DNA from: Nitrospirales bacterium
GTDB taxonomy: Bacteria > Nitrospirota > Nitrospiria > Nitrospirales > UBA8639
NCBI GenBank assembly: GCA_031315865.1
Contig: JALDRJ010000002.1
Span: 248,001-312,000, forward strand
Reading direction: 5' to 3'
DNA length: 64,000 nucleotides
Below the pieces are notes generated by a model. It was not told the DNA's origin and did no database searches. It was given only the letters and a program-made list of their open reading frames with translations. Of the stretch, positions 35,578 through 45,577 are shown piece by piece (positions within the stretch are counted from its first letter, which is position 1; every line of letters begins with the position of its first letter). A program made the translations under genes and the position numbers.

Positions 35578-36987
35578 ATGAGTCTATCTTCAAAAAACAG
35601 CTTTGACTATGACCTCGTTTGTATTGGTAGCGGGCCGGCAGGACAACGGGCAGCGGTCCAGGCAGCCAAACTCGGCAAAAAGGTCGCGATCGTCGAAAAA
35701 CGGCCGCTTGTTGGAGGAACTTGCCTGGATAAAGGAACGATTCCGAGTAAAACGTTCCGTGAAGCAGTCTTGACGCTCTCTCACCGGGAAGATTCCCACC
35801 ACCCACACACAACATCCGCCACCATTCGACCGACTGCGAGTAATTTACTATCACGTGTGAATGATATCATCCAATTTGAAGGTGAAGTGGTCGAAAACCA
35901 ATTATTCCGAAATAATGTGAAGATGCTGAAAGGCGATGCCTTCTTTAGCGATCCACACACACTCCGGATCACCGCAGAAGGAGACTCTGAGTCTGTTACC
36001 GCAGAGAATATCCTCATTGCCGTAGGCACCATACCCGCTCCGACACCCAATGTCCCCGTGGACGGGACAACGGTAGTCAATAGCGACGGAGTGCTAAACC
36101 TCGAGCAACTGCCGAAAACACTAGCTGTGGTCGGGGCCGGAGTGATCGGAATTGAATATGCCTCGATGTTCGCGGAATTGGGCCTTGAAGTAATCGTCGT
36201 GGATGGCCGGGATCGCCCGCTCGAATTCCTCGATGAAGAGATTGTTGACGAACTGATCCATCAGATGCGGAACAAAAATGTCCTGTTTCGATTGAATGAA
36301 ACCGTGAGTCACCTCGAGATATCTTCTCATCCCCATAGACGGGCTATCTTACAGCTAGAGTCAGGCAAACGCTTGGTTTCAGATACCGTCTTGTATGCGA
36401 TCGGGCGCAGAGGCGCGACGGATTCCCTCAATTTGAAAGCCGCAGGCCTGGAGACCGACAATCGGGGACGATTGAACGTCAATGAGCAATTCCAAACCGC
36501 CGTTCCGCATATCTTCGCCGCAGGCGATGTCATTGGGTACCCCAGTCTGGCCGCGACCTCATCCGAGCAGGGCCGGCTTGCAGCCTGTTACGCATTTAAG
36601 GTTCCGACTCATCCTATGGTCGACCATTTTCCGATTGGTATTTACTCTATCCCGGAAATCTCCATGGTCGGCAAAACAGAGAAGGCCCTGACAGAAGCCA
36701 AAATACCCTACGAGTCCGGGATTGCTCGATACCGAGAAATCGCCCGCGGTGCGATCATGGGTGATCAGACTGGCTTGTTCAAAATGTTATTTCATCGCGA
36801 TGATCATCGGTTGCTGGGCGTACATGCGATTGGCACGGGAGCCACTGAATTGATCCACGTAGGGCAGGCTGTCCTGGGTATGGGGGGAGGATTGGACTAT
36901 TTTATGAAAACGGTCTTTAATTATCCGACCCTGGCCGAATGCTATAAAGTCGCGGCACTCGATGCGTATAATAAGTTACAGGAATGA
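35578..36987 (+). CDS. sthA: Si-specific NAD(P)+ transhydrogenase (soluble)
   Basis: This 469-residue flavoprotein of the pyridine nucleotide-disulfide family has an FAD site GSGPAGQRAAVQAAKLGKKV, an NAD site VVGAGVIGIEYASMFAELGLEV, the second FAD contact IFAAGDVIG and a C-terminal dimerisation domain. The redox-active CxxxxC of dihydrolipoamide dehydrogenase is incomplete (GGTCLDKGTIPSK: the second cysteine is Thr), as in SthA enzymes. It equilibrates NADPH and NADH, useful to an autotroph with one-directional NADPH supply. It is followed by a CBS-domain gene after 101 bases. Confidence 0.88.
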   Translation: MSLSSKNSFDYDLVCIGSGPAGQRAAVQAAKLGKKVAIVEKRPLVGGTCLDKGTIPSKTFREAVLTLSHREDSHHPHTTSATIRPTASNLLSRVNDIIQFEGEVVENQLFRNNVKMLKGDAFFSDPHTLRITAEGDSESVTAENILIAVGTIPAPTPNVPVDGTTVVNSDGVLNLEQLPKTLAVVGAGVIGIEYASMFAELGLEVIVVDGRDRPLEFLDEEIVDELIHQMRNKNVLFRLNETVSHLEISSHPHRRAILQLESGKRLVSDTVLYAIGRRGATDSLNLKAAGLETDNRGRLNVNEQFQTAVPHIFAAGDVIGYPSLAATSSEQGRLAACYAFKVPTHPMVDHFPIGIYSIPEISMVGKTEKALTEAKIPYESGIARYREIARGAIMGDQTGLFKMLFHRDDHRLLGVHAIGTGATELIHVGQAVLGMGGGLDYFMKTVFNYPTLAECYKVAALDAYNKLQE

Positions 36988-37088
36988 AGATACCAAAAGA
37001 ATGGCGCGATTTGCGGCCAAGGACAGCCTAGGCAGTGGATTTTTCGGGACTTCATGTTGGACGACATATCTAATTACCTGGAGGACAT

Positions 37089-37529
37089 ATGACTATCGAC
37101 AGCACAACACAAAAAACGTTAAGGGAGAGCCGGTTCGGACAAATCACCGCTGATAAATTAATGGAAACCGCGGTTCGATCAGAGACGAGTGAAGCCACCG
37201 CGGAGTTGATCGCCTCGATGTTAATGGAAGGCTTTGGCTCAGTTCCGATCATCGATCATGATGATCGTCTACTGGGGATCGTCTCCGAGTTTGATCTGCT
37301 GAACACCATTGCCAGTGGAAAAACCCTTGCTCAGGTCAAAGCCGGAGAAATCATGACCAGCAATCCCATCTCGGTTACCACCGATACCGACGTCTTCACG
37401 GTGATTGAAGTCCTGCAGAACAATCATCTTATCCGGGTGCCAGTCGTCAATTCTTCAGGAAAACTCGTGGGAATTTTAGCACGCCGCGATGTTCTGCGAG
37501 GTTATTTACAGGCAAATGCTTCATGGTAG
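37089..37529 (+). CDS. CBS-domain pair protein
   Basis: This 146-residue cytosolic protein consists of two CBS motifs (Bateman module). The first ends with GSVPIIDHDDRLLGIVSEFDLL-like sequence (residues ~45-75) and the second with IRVPVVNSSGKLVGILARRDVLRGY (~115-142). Such modules bind adenine nucleotides as energy sensors. GGAGG lies just upstream of the ATG. The neighbour sthA suggests a link to nucleotide balance, which is inference. A strong terminator follows immediately. Confidence 0.88.
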   Translation: MTIDSTTQKTLRESRFGQITADKLMETAVRSETSEATAELIASMLMEGFGSVPIIDHDDRLLGIVSEFDLLNTIASGKTLAQVKAGEIMTSNPISVTTDTDVFTVIEVLQNNHLIRVPVVNSSGKLVGILARRDVLRGYLQANASW

Positions 37530-37537
37530 AAAGCACC

Positions 37538-37573
37538 GTAGATACCCACTGGCTCACGCCGGTGGGTATCTAC
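37538..37573 (+). terminator. Intrinsic terminator after the CBS gene
   Basis: GTAGATACCCAC (37538-37549) pairs with GTGGGTATCTAC (37562-37573), and the inner bases extend the stem by a wobble and GGC/GCC to a TCAC loop, ~16 base pairs in all. TCTTTT follows, giving a convincing terminator nine bases after the stop codon. Confidence 0.88.
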
Positions 37574-38067
37574 TCTTTTGAAAGACAATATCTGCTTCAC
37601 CATTTTGCTTCATTCTTACGGACTGCATCTCCTCATAAGAAACAAGAACTGTAAGCTTCCCCATCAATTGGACAGTTCCAAGATAGAGTTTTTGAGCCTC
37701 GACCGTCTACCCTCTTAACCAAGCACCTGCAATAAACTTCAACAAAACCAGTTCTTCATTTCTCACTTCAATAGAATTTAAACAATGCGATACGGTCTGA
37801 TGAGCCTATGGATGATTCATAAGATACAGACGACAGCGAATCCCAATACGCCCCAGTACACGGGAATCAGTTCACTCTGCTCAATCTCATATCTCCAGCG
37901 TACGGTAATTATGGAAAACGAGCATAAAGTTCAACGCCCACGAGCCCCTAATGTGTATAATGACGGTATTAGGACCAGAATTCCTTTGGATAAAATCTCA
38001 AGACTGCACTGGAAGAATACTTCAAATGCTCATCCCGAGAATCACACCTTTCCAAGGAGCCCAAGAC
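37574..38067. other. Intergenic upstream of a PDZ gene
   Basis: No gene I can support lies in these 494 bases. Open frames starting at 37785 and 37951 run into the PDZ gene but have no ribosome site; the real start is at 38068. No promoter pair or RNA gene was found. Confidence 0.35.
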
Positions 38068-38502
38068 ATGCCTATCAAAATTCTTCTCATCAGCATCACT
38101 CTCTGTCTTTTAGGATTACCGCAAGCCTTCGCGGATATGGGGCCGTCTCCTCATCCCTCTGCAGATCCACACGAAGGGTACGGACAAGCGGACCTGCCAC
38201 AGGGCATTATCGGAGTGGCCCTGCATATCTCGGCCCACAAGGTCGGCGACTCCGCCACACTCTACGTCAGAGCCGTACACCCCGAAGGCCCCGCAGCGAA
38301 GGCTGGCATTGCTCACGGAGATGAGATTCTGCTGGTCGATGATGAGCCACTAACAGGGAAGACTTATCAAGAAATTGTTGCGATGATCCGCGGCGACATA
38401 GGGCAATCCGTCCAGCTCAAGATCAAAGGAGAACGAGGGGTGCGTGAGGTCTCCATTCTAAGAGTTTCCGAAGATATGTTGACGGGAAAAAAGAAGACGT
38501 AA
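38068..38502 (+). CDS. Exported PDZ-domain protein
   Basis: This 144-residue protein has a signal peptide (MPIKILLISITLCLLGLPQAFA) and one PDZ domain (~50-135): GIIGVALHI, LYVRAVHPEGPAAKAGIAHGDEILLVDDEPL and IRGDIGQSVQLKIKGE. It has the C-terminal-processing-protease style PDZ fold but no protease. The AAGGAG site at ~38053 and the signal peptide fix the ATG at 38068. It is not closely similar to the PDZ-like pair at 20670/52780. It likely binds C-termini of periplasmic proteins. Confidence 0.82.
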   Translation: MPIKILLISITLCLLGLPQAFADMGPSPHPSADPHEGYGQADLPQGIIGVALHISAHKVGDSATLYVRAVHPEGPAAKAGIAHGDEILLVDDEPLTGKTYQEIVAMIRGDIGQSVQLKIKGERGVREVSILRVSEDMLTGKKKT

Positions 38503-38600
38503 CATTTCATGAAGTATGACAATGTGTGGCGCTAAGGGGCGGGGACATGCGGACGAGTGCCTGTCGAACGCCATACCATGGCATAAGCAGACGAAAACGC

Positions 38601-39605
38601 ATGGAACAAGATTACAACATGCCTCGACTAGGAATCAGTCGATGTCTATTGGGCGATGAGGTCCGTTATGATGGGAGGCACAAACGCGATCATTTTCTGA
38701 CCTCTGTTCTCGGCCACTACGTTCAATGGGTGCCAGTGTGCCCTGAGGTCGAAGCAGGACTCGGAGTTCCCCGGGAAGCCATGCAGTTGGTCGAGCCCGC
38801 TGAATCTCCGAGACTCCTGACGATCAACACAAAAAAAGATCTCACAGGTCTCATAAATCGATTTTCAAACAAAAGAATTCGGGAGCTGAAAGATCTACGG
38901 CTCGATGGCTACGTCTTCAAGAAAGATTCACCGAGTTGTGGCATTCGACATGTCCAACTCTATGACTCAGAGGATAGGCCAAGACCAAAAGGTGTTGGTT
39001 TGTTTGCTCAAGCCTTTCAACAATCATTTCCGTCAATTCCCATCGAAGATGAAGGACGGTTACAGGATGTATCGAATCGCGAAAACTTTATTGCACAGGT
39101 CTTCTGTTCCTATCGCTGGAATCAACTTTTCAAGCAAGCCTTCACCCACAAAGCCATCATGACTTTCCATGCACAACATAAATATCTTCTGCTCGCTCAT
39201 TCACGGACTCATTATGAAGACCTTGGCCGATTGGTGGCCTCAGCTAAAGACTTCACTCCGAGAAGGTTAGCCATGCTCTACAGCTCTACGTTTATGGAGG
39301 CCCTGACAGTCAAAACCACCGTTCGAAAGCACGTCAATGTCCTCCAACACCTCATGGGCCATTTGAAAAAATTCTTACAGCCCGTCGAAAAAGAAGAATT
39401 CGTCGAAGTGATTTCCGATTATCACCGTGGAGCCGTACCGTTAACGATCCCTCTCACGTTGATCAGTCATTATGTTCGCATCTTTAAAATTTCGTACCTC
39501 GCGGACCAAGTGTATCTTCATCCCCATCCGAAAGAACTGATATTGAGAAACCATGTCCAACACGATTCAAAATCTTACCTACAATTGAGTAGAGTTGGTC
39601 GCTGA
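38601..39605 (+). CDS. YbbK/YbgA-type DUF523-DUF1722 fusion protein
   Basis: The N-terminal DUF523 domain (~10-155) has the conserved ISRCLLGDEVRYDGRHK, VCPEVEAGLGVPRE and KKDSPSCGI segments with cysteines suited to metal or Fe-S binding. The C-terminal DUF1722 domain (~175-325) has the HKAIMTFHAQHKYLLLAHS and DYHRGAVPLTIPLTLISHY helices. This fusion is common and sometimes linked to photolyase genes; its function is not established. The start is uncertain: 38601 is used, with an alternative ATG at 38547 (better ribosome site) and another at 38619. Confidence 0.85.
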   Translation: MEQDYNMPRLGISRCLLGDEVRYDGRHKRDHFLTSVLGHYVQWVPVCPEVEAGLGVPREAMQLVEPAESPRLLTINTKKDLTGLINRFSNKRIRELKDLRLDGYVFKKDSPSCGIRHVQLYDSEDRPRPKGVGLFAQAFQQSFPSIPIEDEGRLQDVSNRENFIAQVFCSYRWNQLFKQAFTHKAIMTFHAQHKYLLLAHSRTHYEDLGRLVASAKDFTPRRLAMLYSSTFMEALTVKTTVRKHVNVLQHLMGHLKKFLQPVEKEEFVEVISDYHRGAVPLTIPLTLISHYVRIFKISYLADQVYLHPHPKELILRNHVQHDSKSYLQLSRVGR

Positions 39606-39716
39606 TCTGACAGATCTAAGCATTTATATCATTCGAAAAGGGGCAATACTCTATGGTAAGACATATTTTGTCATTATTCTCACATTCTCTACCTACCGCA
39701 TGAAGGAGTTAGTCAC

Positions 39717-40226
39717 ATGAGCGACACAGAACGCGGAGTCATCCTGGTTGGACATGGAGGCATTCCCAAGGATTATCCATCAGATCGTGTCTCGACGTTG
39801 AAACGATTAGAAGCCCAACGGCGGGCAGCGGGCCAACCCATGTCTCAAGAAGAACTGGAACTCGACAACCAGATACGGACCTGGCCTCGCACACCTGAAA
39901 CCGACCCCTATCAAGCCGGCCTCGAAGCCTTGGCCTCACAGATGAAACCGATGCTGAACGGCGCTCACTTCTCTTTGGCCTACAATGAATTTTGCGGACC
40001 GACGCTATCGGAAGCAGTCGAACAACTCATTGGGGAAGGCGCGAAACAGATAACGATTGTCTCGACGATGTTTACACCCGGCGGGTCACATTCCGAATTC
40101 GAAATTCCTGAAGAACTGCAGGAATTGAGAGCCAAACATCCAGAAGCAACACTGAATTATGCCTGGCCGTTTAACCTCTCTCAGGTAGCTCAGATGTTGA
40201 CCGACCATATCAGGACATTCTCGTAG
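39717..40226 (+). CDS. CbiX-like sirohydrochlorin chelatase family protein
   Basis: This 169-residue protein begins ERGVILVGHGGIP (first metal His) and has a later block TMFTPGGSHSEFEIPEEL with the second catalytic histidine, plus a C-terminal core helix. It fits the short CbiX chelatase family, though an insert of ~40 residues (~20-60) follows the first His motif. Members insert cobalt or iron into sirohydrochlorin; siroheme is required by NirA (24741), so the role is plausible, not proven. GAAGGAG is upstream. It may be one transcript with the VOC gene 32 bases downstream. Confidence 0.78.
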   Translation: MSDTERGVILVGHGGIPKDYPSDRVSTLKRLEAQRRAAGQPMSQEELELDNQIRTWPRTPETDPYQAGLEALASQMKPMLNGAHFSLAYNEFCGPTLSEAVEQLIGEGAKQITIVSTMFTPGGSHSEFEIPEELQELRAKHPEATLNYAWPFNLSQVAQMLTDHIRTFS

Positions 40227-40258
40227 CAACTCGCAGTCCATTTTCGCTAAAATTCAAT

Positions 40259-40630
40259 ATGGCTACAGATGAAAAGGCACCAAGAAGCCAGGGCCCGCCA
40301 CGTTCGTCATCCGTTCCATTAGATACGATACACCATATCGCCGTCGTCGTATCAGACATCGAGGAAGGAGTTTCGTGGTATACGAAACACTTTCACTGCA
40401 TCATTGAATATATTGATGAAACATGGGCCCTTCTACAATTCGCGAATACCAAGCTCGCTTTAGTGCTCCCCCATCAGCACCCCGCTCACTTCGCTATCGT
40501 ACGTGAAGATGCGGAAAAATTTGGAACGTTGACGACTCATCGCGACGGACTCAAGTCTATTTATATGAAGGACATAGCAGGAAATCCCCTGGAGATTCTT
40601 AAGGAGGAAGCCGAGCCAGATGCAGATTAA
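40259..40630 (+). CDS. VOC-superfamily protein
   Basis: This 123-residue VOC-fold protein carries DTIHHIAVVVSDIEEGVSWYTKHFHC at its start and ends with IAGNPLEILKEE. The His of IHHIAV and the Glu of LEIL are candidate metal ligands, in the manner of methylmalonyl-CoA epimerase or glyoxalase-type proteins. The length corresponds to one VOC unit, so it probably dimerises. No substrate can be assigned. It follows the CbiX-like gene by 32 bases and may be co-transcribed. Confidence 0.85.
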   Translation: MATDEKAPRSQGPPRSSSVPLDTIHHIAVVVSDIEEGVSWYTKHFHCIIEYIDETWALLQFANTKLALVLPHQHPAHFAIVREDAEKFGTLTTHRDGLKSIYMKDIAGNPLEILKEEAEPDAD

Positions 40631-40861
40631 GACACGTGAATCAGTTAAAAGGGGTTGGTGATTGACCCGATGGTACATATTAAGCCTCCATCCGGCCTGA
40701 TCGACCAACACGGCGTAAGCCTACTGCTTGCCCACATTCAAAGCTAAATTAATCTACGTAAAAAAACCGGAAACGCTCCATTGGCCTCTCTTCGCAAGAG
40801 ACGATTATGGTATACTGAGGAACAAGTATTGAATACGTAGATTTACTCTGGAGGCTTGACC

Positions 40862-41527
40862 ATGTCCATCCCAACAAAGCTCCTAACTTCTCTTGCGTTC
40901 TTCTTCCTGGTTGCCACACTCGTGACCATAGGCAGTCACCAACATACCGCTACATTATCTCTTGGACATGCGATCGCTCAACCAACGTCTCTCGCAGCGA
41001 CCATTAATCCTGACCATGCAAATACCCCGGAGTCTGATGGAATCTTCGCCTTCACGATGAATGATATCGATGGGAAGCCAACCCCCTTGGATCAATTCAA
41101 GGGACAGGTAATCATGGTCGTCAACACGGCCAGCTTTTGCGGGAACACACCACAATACGGGGGGCTGCAAACGTTATATGAACGATATCGCGATCAAGGC
41201 TTTACCATTCTTGCATTTCCTGCCAATGACTTCGGTAAGCAGGAACCCGGATCAAACGATGAAATCGCTGAATTCTGTTACACAAAATATGCGTTAGAAT
41301 TTCCACTCTTCAGCAAGATCACCGTCCTGGGAGAACATAAACATCCTCTCTATCAGTACCTGACTGAGAAAACATCATTTAAGGGTGAAATTTCCTGGAA
41401 TTTTCAGAAATTTTTGATCGATAGGCACGGTCAGGTTATCGCCCGATATCGTCCCGGCACGAAACCGCTCACTGAGCAAATTATCAAAGATATTGAACAA
41501 GCTCTAAAAACGGAACTAAAAGCCTGA
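40862..41527 (+). CDS. Exported cysteine-type glutathione peroxidase
   Basis: This 221-residue thiol peroxidase has an N-terminal signal or anchor (LLTSLAFFFLVATLVTIGS) before the GPx domain. The catalytic cysteine is in VNTASFCGNTPQYGGL; the tetrad partners Gln in FPANDFGKQEPG and Trp/Asn in WNFQKFLIDRHG are intact. Unlike mammalian GPx1 it uses Cys, not selenocysteine. The ATG at 40862 is preceded by GGAGG; an alternative TTG at 40856 is unlikely. A periplasmic location would suit defence against peroxides formed by respiration, an inference. Confidence 0.88.
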   Translation: MSIPTKLLTSLAFFFLVATLVTIGSHQHTATLSLGHAIAQPTSLAATINPDHANTPESDGIFAFTMNDIDGKPTPLDQFKGQVIMVVNTASFCGNTPQYGGLQTLYERYRDQGFTILAFPANDFGKQEPGSNDEIAEFCYTKYALEFPLFSKITVLGEHKHPLYQYLTEKTSFKGEISWNFQKFLIDRHGQVIARYRPGTKPLTEQIIKDIEQALKTELKA

Positions 41528-41742
41528 CAACGACACAAATTCTGCAGAAACTTCGCGTTATCCGTCGACTGATAACGGGGTGGCACGACACCTTTCCCCA
41601 ATCTCTTCAACATTCCGGCCAACCGCTGCCAGTGTTCCTTTTTAAGACCTTTTAACCCGGCCCACAGCATAAACACAGGCCTTTCAACCTGCTGCGCCCC
41701 ACCTTCCTGTCATGTACCTAATTTTTAGTGCAGGTTCATTAA

Positions 41743-41770
41743 TATTTATTCGCCATATACCGAATAAATA
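41743..41770. promoter_or_regulatory. 28-base inverted repeat upstream of the H-NOX operon
   Basis: TATTTATTCG (41743-41752) and CGAATAAATA (41761-41770) are perfect inverted arms around an eight-base spacer. A second short palindrome, AGTGCGCACT, lies at 41775-41784. No gene overlaps it; the H-NOX gene starts ~200 bases downstream. It is a candidate operator for a dimeric regulator; its identity is unknown. Confidence 0.55.
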
Positions 41771-41967
41771 CTAGAGTGCGCACTATCATACCCACTCTTC
41801 ATGAATCGCGGATGCATTATTCCTTGTACATTATGGGCCAAACCCCGTTCAAACACGGAAGAATCTGGCAATCATTCAGCAGAGATTTCTGCGATGTCTA
41901 CCTCTTCGGATTCGCTTCAGACGTGATGCGCTCGACGTCACCACGATCAATTTAGGGGGCCTCGTTT

Positions 41968-42513
41968 ATGAAAGGCATCGTGTTTACAGAATTTTCAGAA
42001 ATGGTGGAGGAACAGTTTGGCGAGGACATGATGGATACCATTATTGAGCAATCTCAATTACCGTCAGGAGGAATCTACACATCTGTCGGCACCTATGACT
42101 ACAAAGAAATTTTGCAGCTCGTGACCATGCTCAGTTCTCTCACCAACATTGACCCTCCAAAACTCGTCTTTGCTTTTGGCGAACATTTATACAAATACTT
42201 TTCGGCACATTATCCAGCGTTTTTCGAGATGGCCCCAAACGCGTTTGACTTCCTACTGAGTGTTGAAAGCTATATCCACGTTGAAGTTAAAAAACTCTAT
42301 CCTGATGCTGAATTACCTCATTTCGATTCGCGCAAACTTCATCCCGATCAATTCGAAATGATCTATCGATCCACACGTCCGTTTGCCGACGTCGCCGAAG
42401 GGCTGATCACCGCATGCTGTCAACATTACGACGAATCCATCACGATTCAAAGAACTGATATCCATGATGAAAAAGGAACTGGCGTCCGCTTTCTGTTAAC
42501 CAAACAGTCATGA
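41968..42513 (+). CDS. H-NOX heme nitric-oxide sensor
   Basis: This 181-residue soluble heme protein belongs to the HNOB/H-NOX family. Heme-binding features are all readable: proximal histidine H104 in SYIHVEVKKLYPDAELPHF and the propionate-binding Y-x-S-x-R motif (Y133, S135, R137; YRSTR). The N-terminal MKGIVFTEFSEMVEEQFG is canonical. Bacterial H-NOX proteins without the distal Tyr bind NO and control a neighbouring histidine kinase; such a kinase follows 16 bases downstream, so this is an H-NOX/HahK operon. It would report NO, a likely by-product in nitrite-metabolising cells. Confidence 0.92.
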   Translation: MKGIVFTEFSEMVEEQFGEDMMDTIIEQSQLPSGGIYTSVGTYDYKEILQLVTMLSSLTNIDPPKLVFAFGEHLYKYFSAHYPAFFEMAPNAFDFLLSVESYIHVEVKKLYPDAELPHFDSRKLHPDQFEMIYRSTRPFADVAEGLITACCQHYDESITIQRTDIHDEKGTGVRFLLTKQS

Positions 42514-42528
42514 AGCATATCTATCGCC

Positions 42529-45333
42529 ATGCGTGATGTAGAAAAACTTGAGCGTCGACTGGCTCGCGAGAAGGCCGCTCGGAAACAAGCAGAAACTCTA
42601 CTCGAAGAAAAAAGTCTCGAGCTCTACCACACCAACACTCAACTACAGAAAGCCACCGAAGAACTTGAAGAACGAGTCCATGAACGTATGCGAGAACTGG
42701 CAACAGCCAACCAACAGCTCGAATCCCACATTCTCGAACGAACTCGTACGGCTAGTAGACTTTCCGCTCTCTATCACACGTCACAAGTGCTCACGGAAGC
42801 GAATTCTCTCGTCAAGGCCGCGCCCCACATTCTCGAATCCGTATGCCGAAGCCTGAACCTGCAAATCGGCGAACTGTGGGTACTGGATCATAATCGGCGA
42901 AAAATGCGACTCGTAAAAACGTACCGATTACAACCTGATGCGTTCCCAGAATTCGACATCGCGAATCAACAGACGGCACTTTCTCTCGCCGACGGACTTC
43001 CTGGACAGGTCTGGGCCAAAAAGGAACCCATTTGGATTTCCGATATCGGTCGTTCTAGAGACTGCCTTCGAGTCCAAGCGGCCGCAACAGCTGGACTCCA
43101 AACAGCCTTCGCCTTCCCTATTCAATTGAACAACGTCGTCCTTGGGGTGATGGGATTCTATTGTGACGAGATTCGGAACATTGATCAATCGACTTTCGAC
43201 ATGTTGAGTTCAATCGGGGGCCAAGTGGGACAATTCCTCGAACGCAAAGCCGTAGAAAATAATCTTATTCGAGCCCGGGATGAGGCACTCGATGCGGCTC
43301 GCACAAAAAGTGAGTTTCTCGCGACAATGAGTCATGAGATCCGTACCCCTATGAATGGAGTGATCGGCATGACGGGCCTTCTTCTCGAAACCGATCTGAC
43401 ACCATCGCAGCAACTGTATGCCGAGGCAGTACAATCCTCTGGCGAAGCGCTTTTGACCATCATCAATGATATTCTTGATTTCTCAAAAATCGAAGCTGGC
43501 AAACTTGATATTGAAACGATAAATTTCGATCTTCGCGTCACCATGGAAGAAACGCTTGGGCTGTTGGCGGAAAAGGCTCGAGAAAAACACCTCGAACTCA
43601 TCGGCCTCATCGCCGCGCAAGTTCCGACAGCATTGAGGGGAGATCCTGGACGGATCCGTCAGATTCTAACGAATCTCGTGGGCAACGGCATCAAGTTTAC
43701 CTCTACAGGCGAGGTCATCGTACACATTAATCTCATAGAGGAAACCTCCGAATCCGTCACGATCAAAGTTGAAGTCACCGACACAGGAGTCGGCATCCCA
43801 CTTGATGCACAGCAACGTCTGTTCACACCCTTTACGCAAGCGGACAGTTCGACCACACGTCGATATGGAGGAACAGGACTAGGCCTTGCGATCTGCAAAC
43901 AACTCGTGGAACTTATGCGCGGAGAGATTGGGGTGACAAGTGAACCCGGAAAGGGAAGCACCTTTTGGTTCATAGTCTGTCTTGACAAGCAACTTCGCCT
44001 GGAAGAAGCACCCATAACGCGCCAAGCCTCTCTCCAGGGTCTGCGAATCTGCTGTGTAGACGATCATGAGACCAACCTTCGCCTTCTCGAACAATACACC
44101 AGAGATTGGGGCATGCACGGCACGTTTGTCTCCACCCCACAAGAAGCGCTCCAAGCCTTGAAGGATGCCGAAGCCAACAACTCCCGCTTTGATCTGGCCT
44201 TACTCGACTTCCAAATGCCAGACATGGACGGCATGGCGCTGGCTCGAACCATCAAAGCTGAACCACCGCTTGCGTCGATTCCACTCATATTGCTGACCTC
44301 GATCGGGAAACGTGGCGAAGCAAGCGCGGCTCATGAAGCAGGCTTCTCCGCCTACCTCACAAAACCGCTTCGAAAATCCCAACTTGAGAAATGCCTGATG
44401 ACGGTCATGGGACGCGAGCAAAGCCACTCCGCCACGACACAATACGACCTGATCACCCGTCATTCTTTAATGGAAAACGAACACCGTCAAGGATATCGAA
44501 TCCTGGTCGCCGATGATCATAGAGTCAATCAACAATTAGCCGTGCTGATGCTTGAGAAGCTGGGACATCGAGCTGATATTGTAACGAACGGACTCAAAGC
44601 GATCGAGGCCATGTGCCTCATGTCCTACGACCTCATTCTTATGGATGTTCAAATGCCAGAGATGGACGGCTACGAGGCTAGTCGGAAAATTCGTATTGCG
44701 GAAAATACCAATAACAGAAACAAGGCAGACTCAGCGCCGCCCCCTCGCGTTCCAATCATTGCAGTGACCGCGAATGCGATGCAGGGTGATCGAGAAAAAT
44801 GTCTCGAGTCTGGGATGGACGATTATCTCTCGAAACCGATCAAAACAGATCAGTTACAGAAAATGCTCGACAAATGGCTTCCCCAACGTGAGAACGAACA
44901 CACCACAACACCGAAGGAAGAACGTACGTCTCCGGCAAGTACGACACACATCCGTAAACAGGGTCAAACTCTTGCCCACCTTGACCAGACAACGTTACAT
45001 CGCCTCCAGTCAATGGGCGGCGCTACCCTGGTCAATAAGGTGGTTGATCAGTTTGTCCAGGATGTCACATCATGCATCGAGAAAATTGAAGAGGCTGCCC
45101 TGACGATGGATCGATCTTATTTCGCCGAAGGTACGTATGGACTCAGGGGAATCTGTATGAATTTGGGAGTCATCAAGATGATGAGTCTCGTGTGTCAATT
45201 GGAGCGCTATGGGAAAGAGCATGCCTGGGAAGAAGCCCTCAACACCCTTCAGGCAATCAAGGGTGAACTAGATATCGTTACGAAACTTCTACAAGAACCC
45301 GTATGCCCAGAACGTTATAGCGAATCCAAATAA
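42529..45333 (+). CDS. H-NOX-associated hybrid histidine kinase with two receivers and a degenerate Hpt
   Basis: This 934-residue cytosolic kinase has a coiled coil (~1-75) and a GAF domain (~85-245). HisKA carries H269 ([10 protein letters not shown]) and HATPase_c is at ~385-500 ([18 protein letters not shown]). Receiver 1 has D560 ([11 protein letters not shown]) and receiver 2 has D706 ([11 protein letters not shown]). The C-terminal four-helix module (~815-930) aligns with Hpt domains, but the phosphorylatable histidine is replaced by Y870 ([12 protein letters not shown] against the usual H-x-L-K-G). Sixteen bases separate it from the H-NOX gene. The kinase core looks active; the phosphorelay must continue to another Hpt or regulator. 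Confidence 0.92.
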   Translation: MRDVEKLERRLAREKAARKQAETLLEEKSLELYHTNTQLQKATEELEERVHERMRELATANQQLESHILERTRTASRLSALYHTSQVLTEANSLVKAAPHILESVCRSLNLQIGELWVLDHNRRKMRLVKTYRLQPDAFPEFDIANQQTALSLADGLPGQVWAKKEPIWISDIGRSRDCLRVQAAATAGLQTAFAFPIQLNNVVLGVMGFYCDEIRNIDQSTFDMLSSIGGQVGQFLERKAVENNLIRARDEALDAARTKSEFLATMSHEIRTPMNGVIGMTGLLLETDLTPSQQLYAEAVQSSGEALLTIINDILDFSKIEAGKLDIETINFDLRVTMEETLGLLAEKAREKHLELIGLIAAQVPTALRGDPGRIRQILTNLVGNGIKFTSTGEVIVHINLIEETSESVTIKVEVTDTGVGIPLDAQQRLFTPFTQADSSTTRRYGGTGLGLAICKQLVELMRGEIGVTSEPGKGSTFWFIVCLDKQLRLEEAPITRQASLQGLRICCVDDHETNLRLLEQYTRDWGMHGTFVSTPQEALQALKDAEANNSRFDLALLDFQMPDMDGMALARTIKAEPPLASIPLILLTSIGKRGEASAAHEAGFSAYLTKPLRKSQLEKCLMTVMGREQSHSATTQYDLITRHSLMENEHRQGYRILVADDHRVNQQLAVLMLEKLGHRADIVTNGLKAIEAMCLMSYDLILMDVQMPEMDGYEASRKIRIAENTNNRNKADSAPPPRVPIIAVTANAMQGDREKCLESGMDDYLSKPIKTDQLQKMLDKWLPQRENEHTTTPKEERTSPASTTHIRKQGQTLAHLDQTTLHRLQSMGGATLVNKVVDQFVQDVTSCIEKIEEAALTMDRSYFAEGTYGLRGICMNLGVIKMMSLVCQLERYGKEHAWEEALNTLQAIKGELDIVTKLLQEPVCPERYSESK

Positions 45334-45577
45334 GTTCCAATCGGCAAGTGAGACAAACCCCGCGCAGTACGGCGTTGTCACAAGCGGAAGGTGATGCCCG
45401 CTTAGATATCCTGACACACATGAATGTTTCTCTCACGTCTTGAGGAGCAAAGGCGTACAAGGGAGCGCTGGATCGTTTCGGGATTACTAGAAACGGCTAT
45501 AACTCATCAGTCATGCGAGCGCCAAAAAGTGCTTTGCCTTTGGGCAACAGATAACCAGGATAGACAGCTATGAGAAT

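Noticed and set aside
35578-36987. Dihydrolipoamide dehydrogenase instead of SthA
   Set aside because: The second active-site cysteine is replaced by Thr (GGTCLDKGT), which removes the redox disulfide and fits the transhydrogenase group.
37785-38324. 179-codon open frame on the plus strand
   Set aside because: It overlaps the PDZ gene in another frame, lacks a ribosome site and has an Arg/Ser/Thr-rich shadow-like composition.
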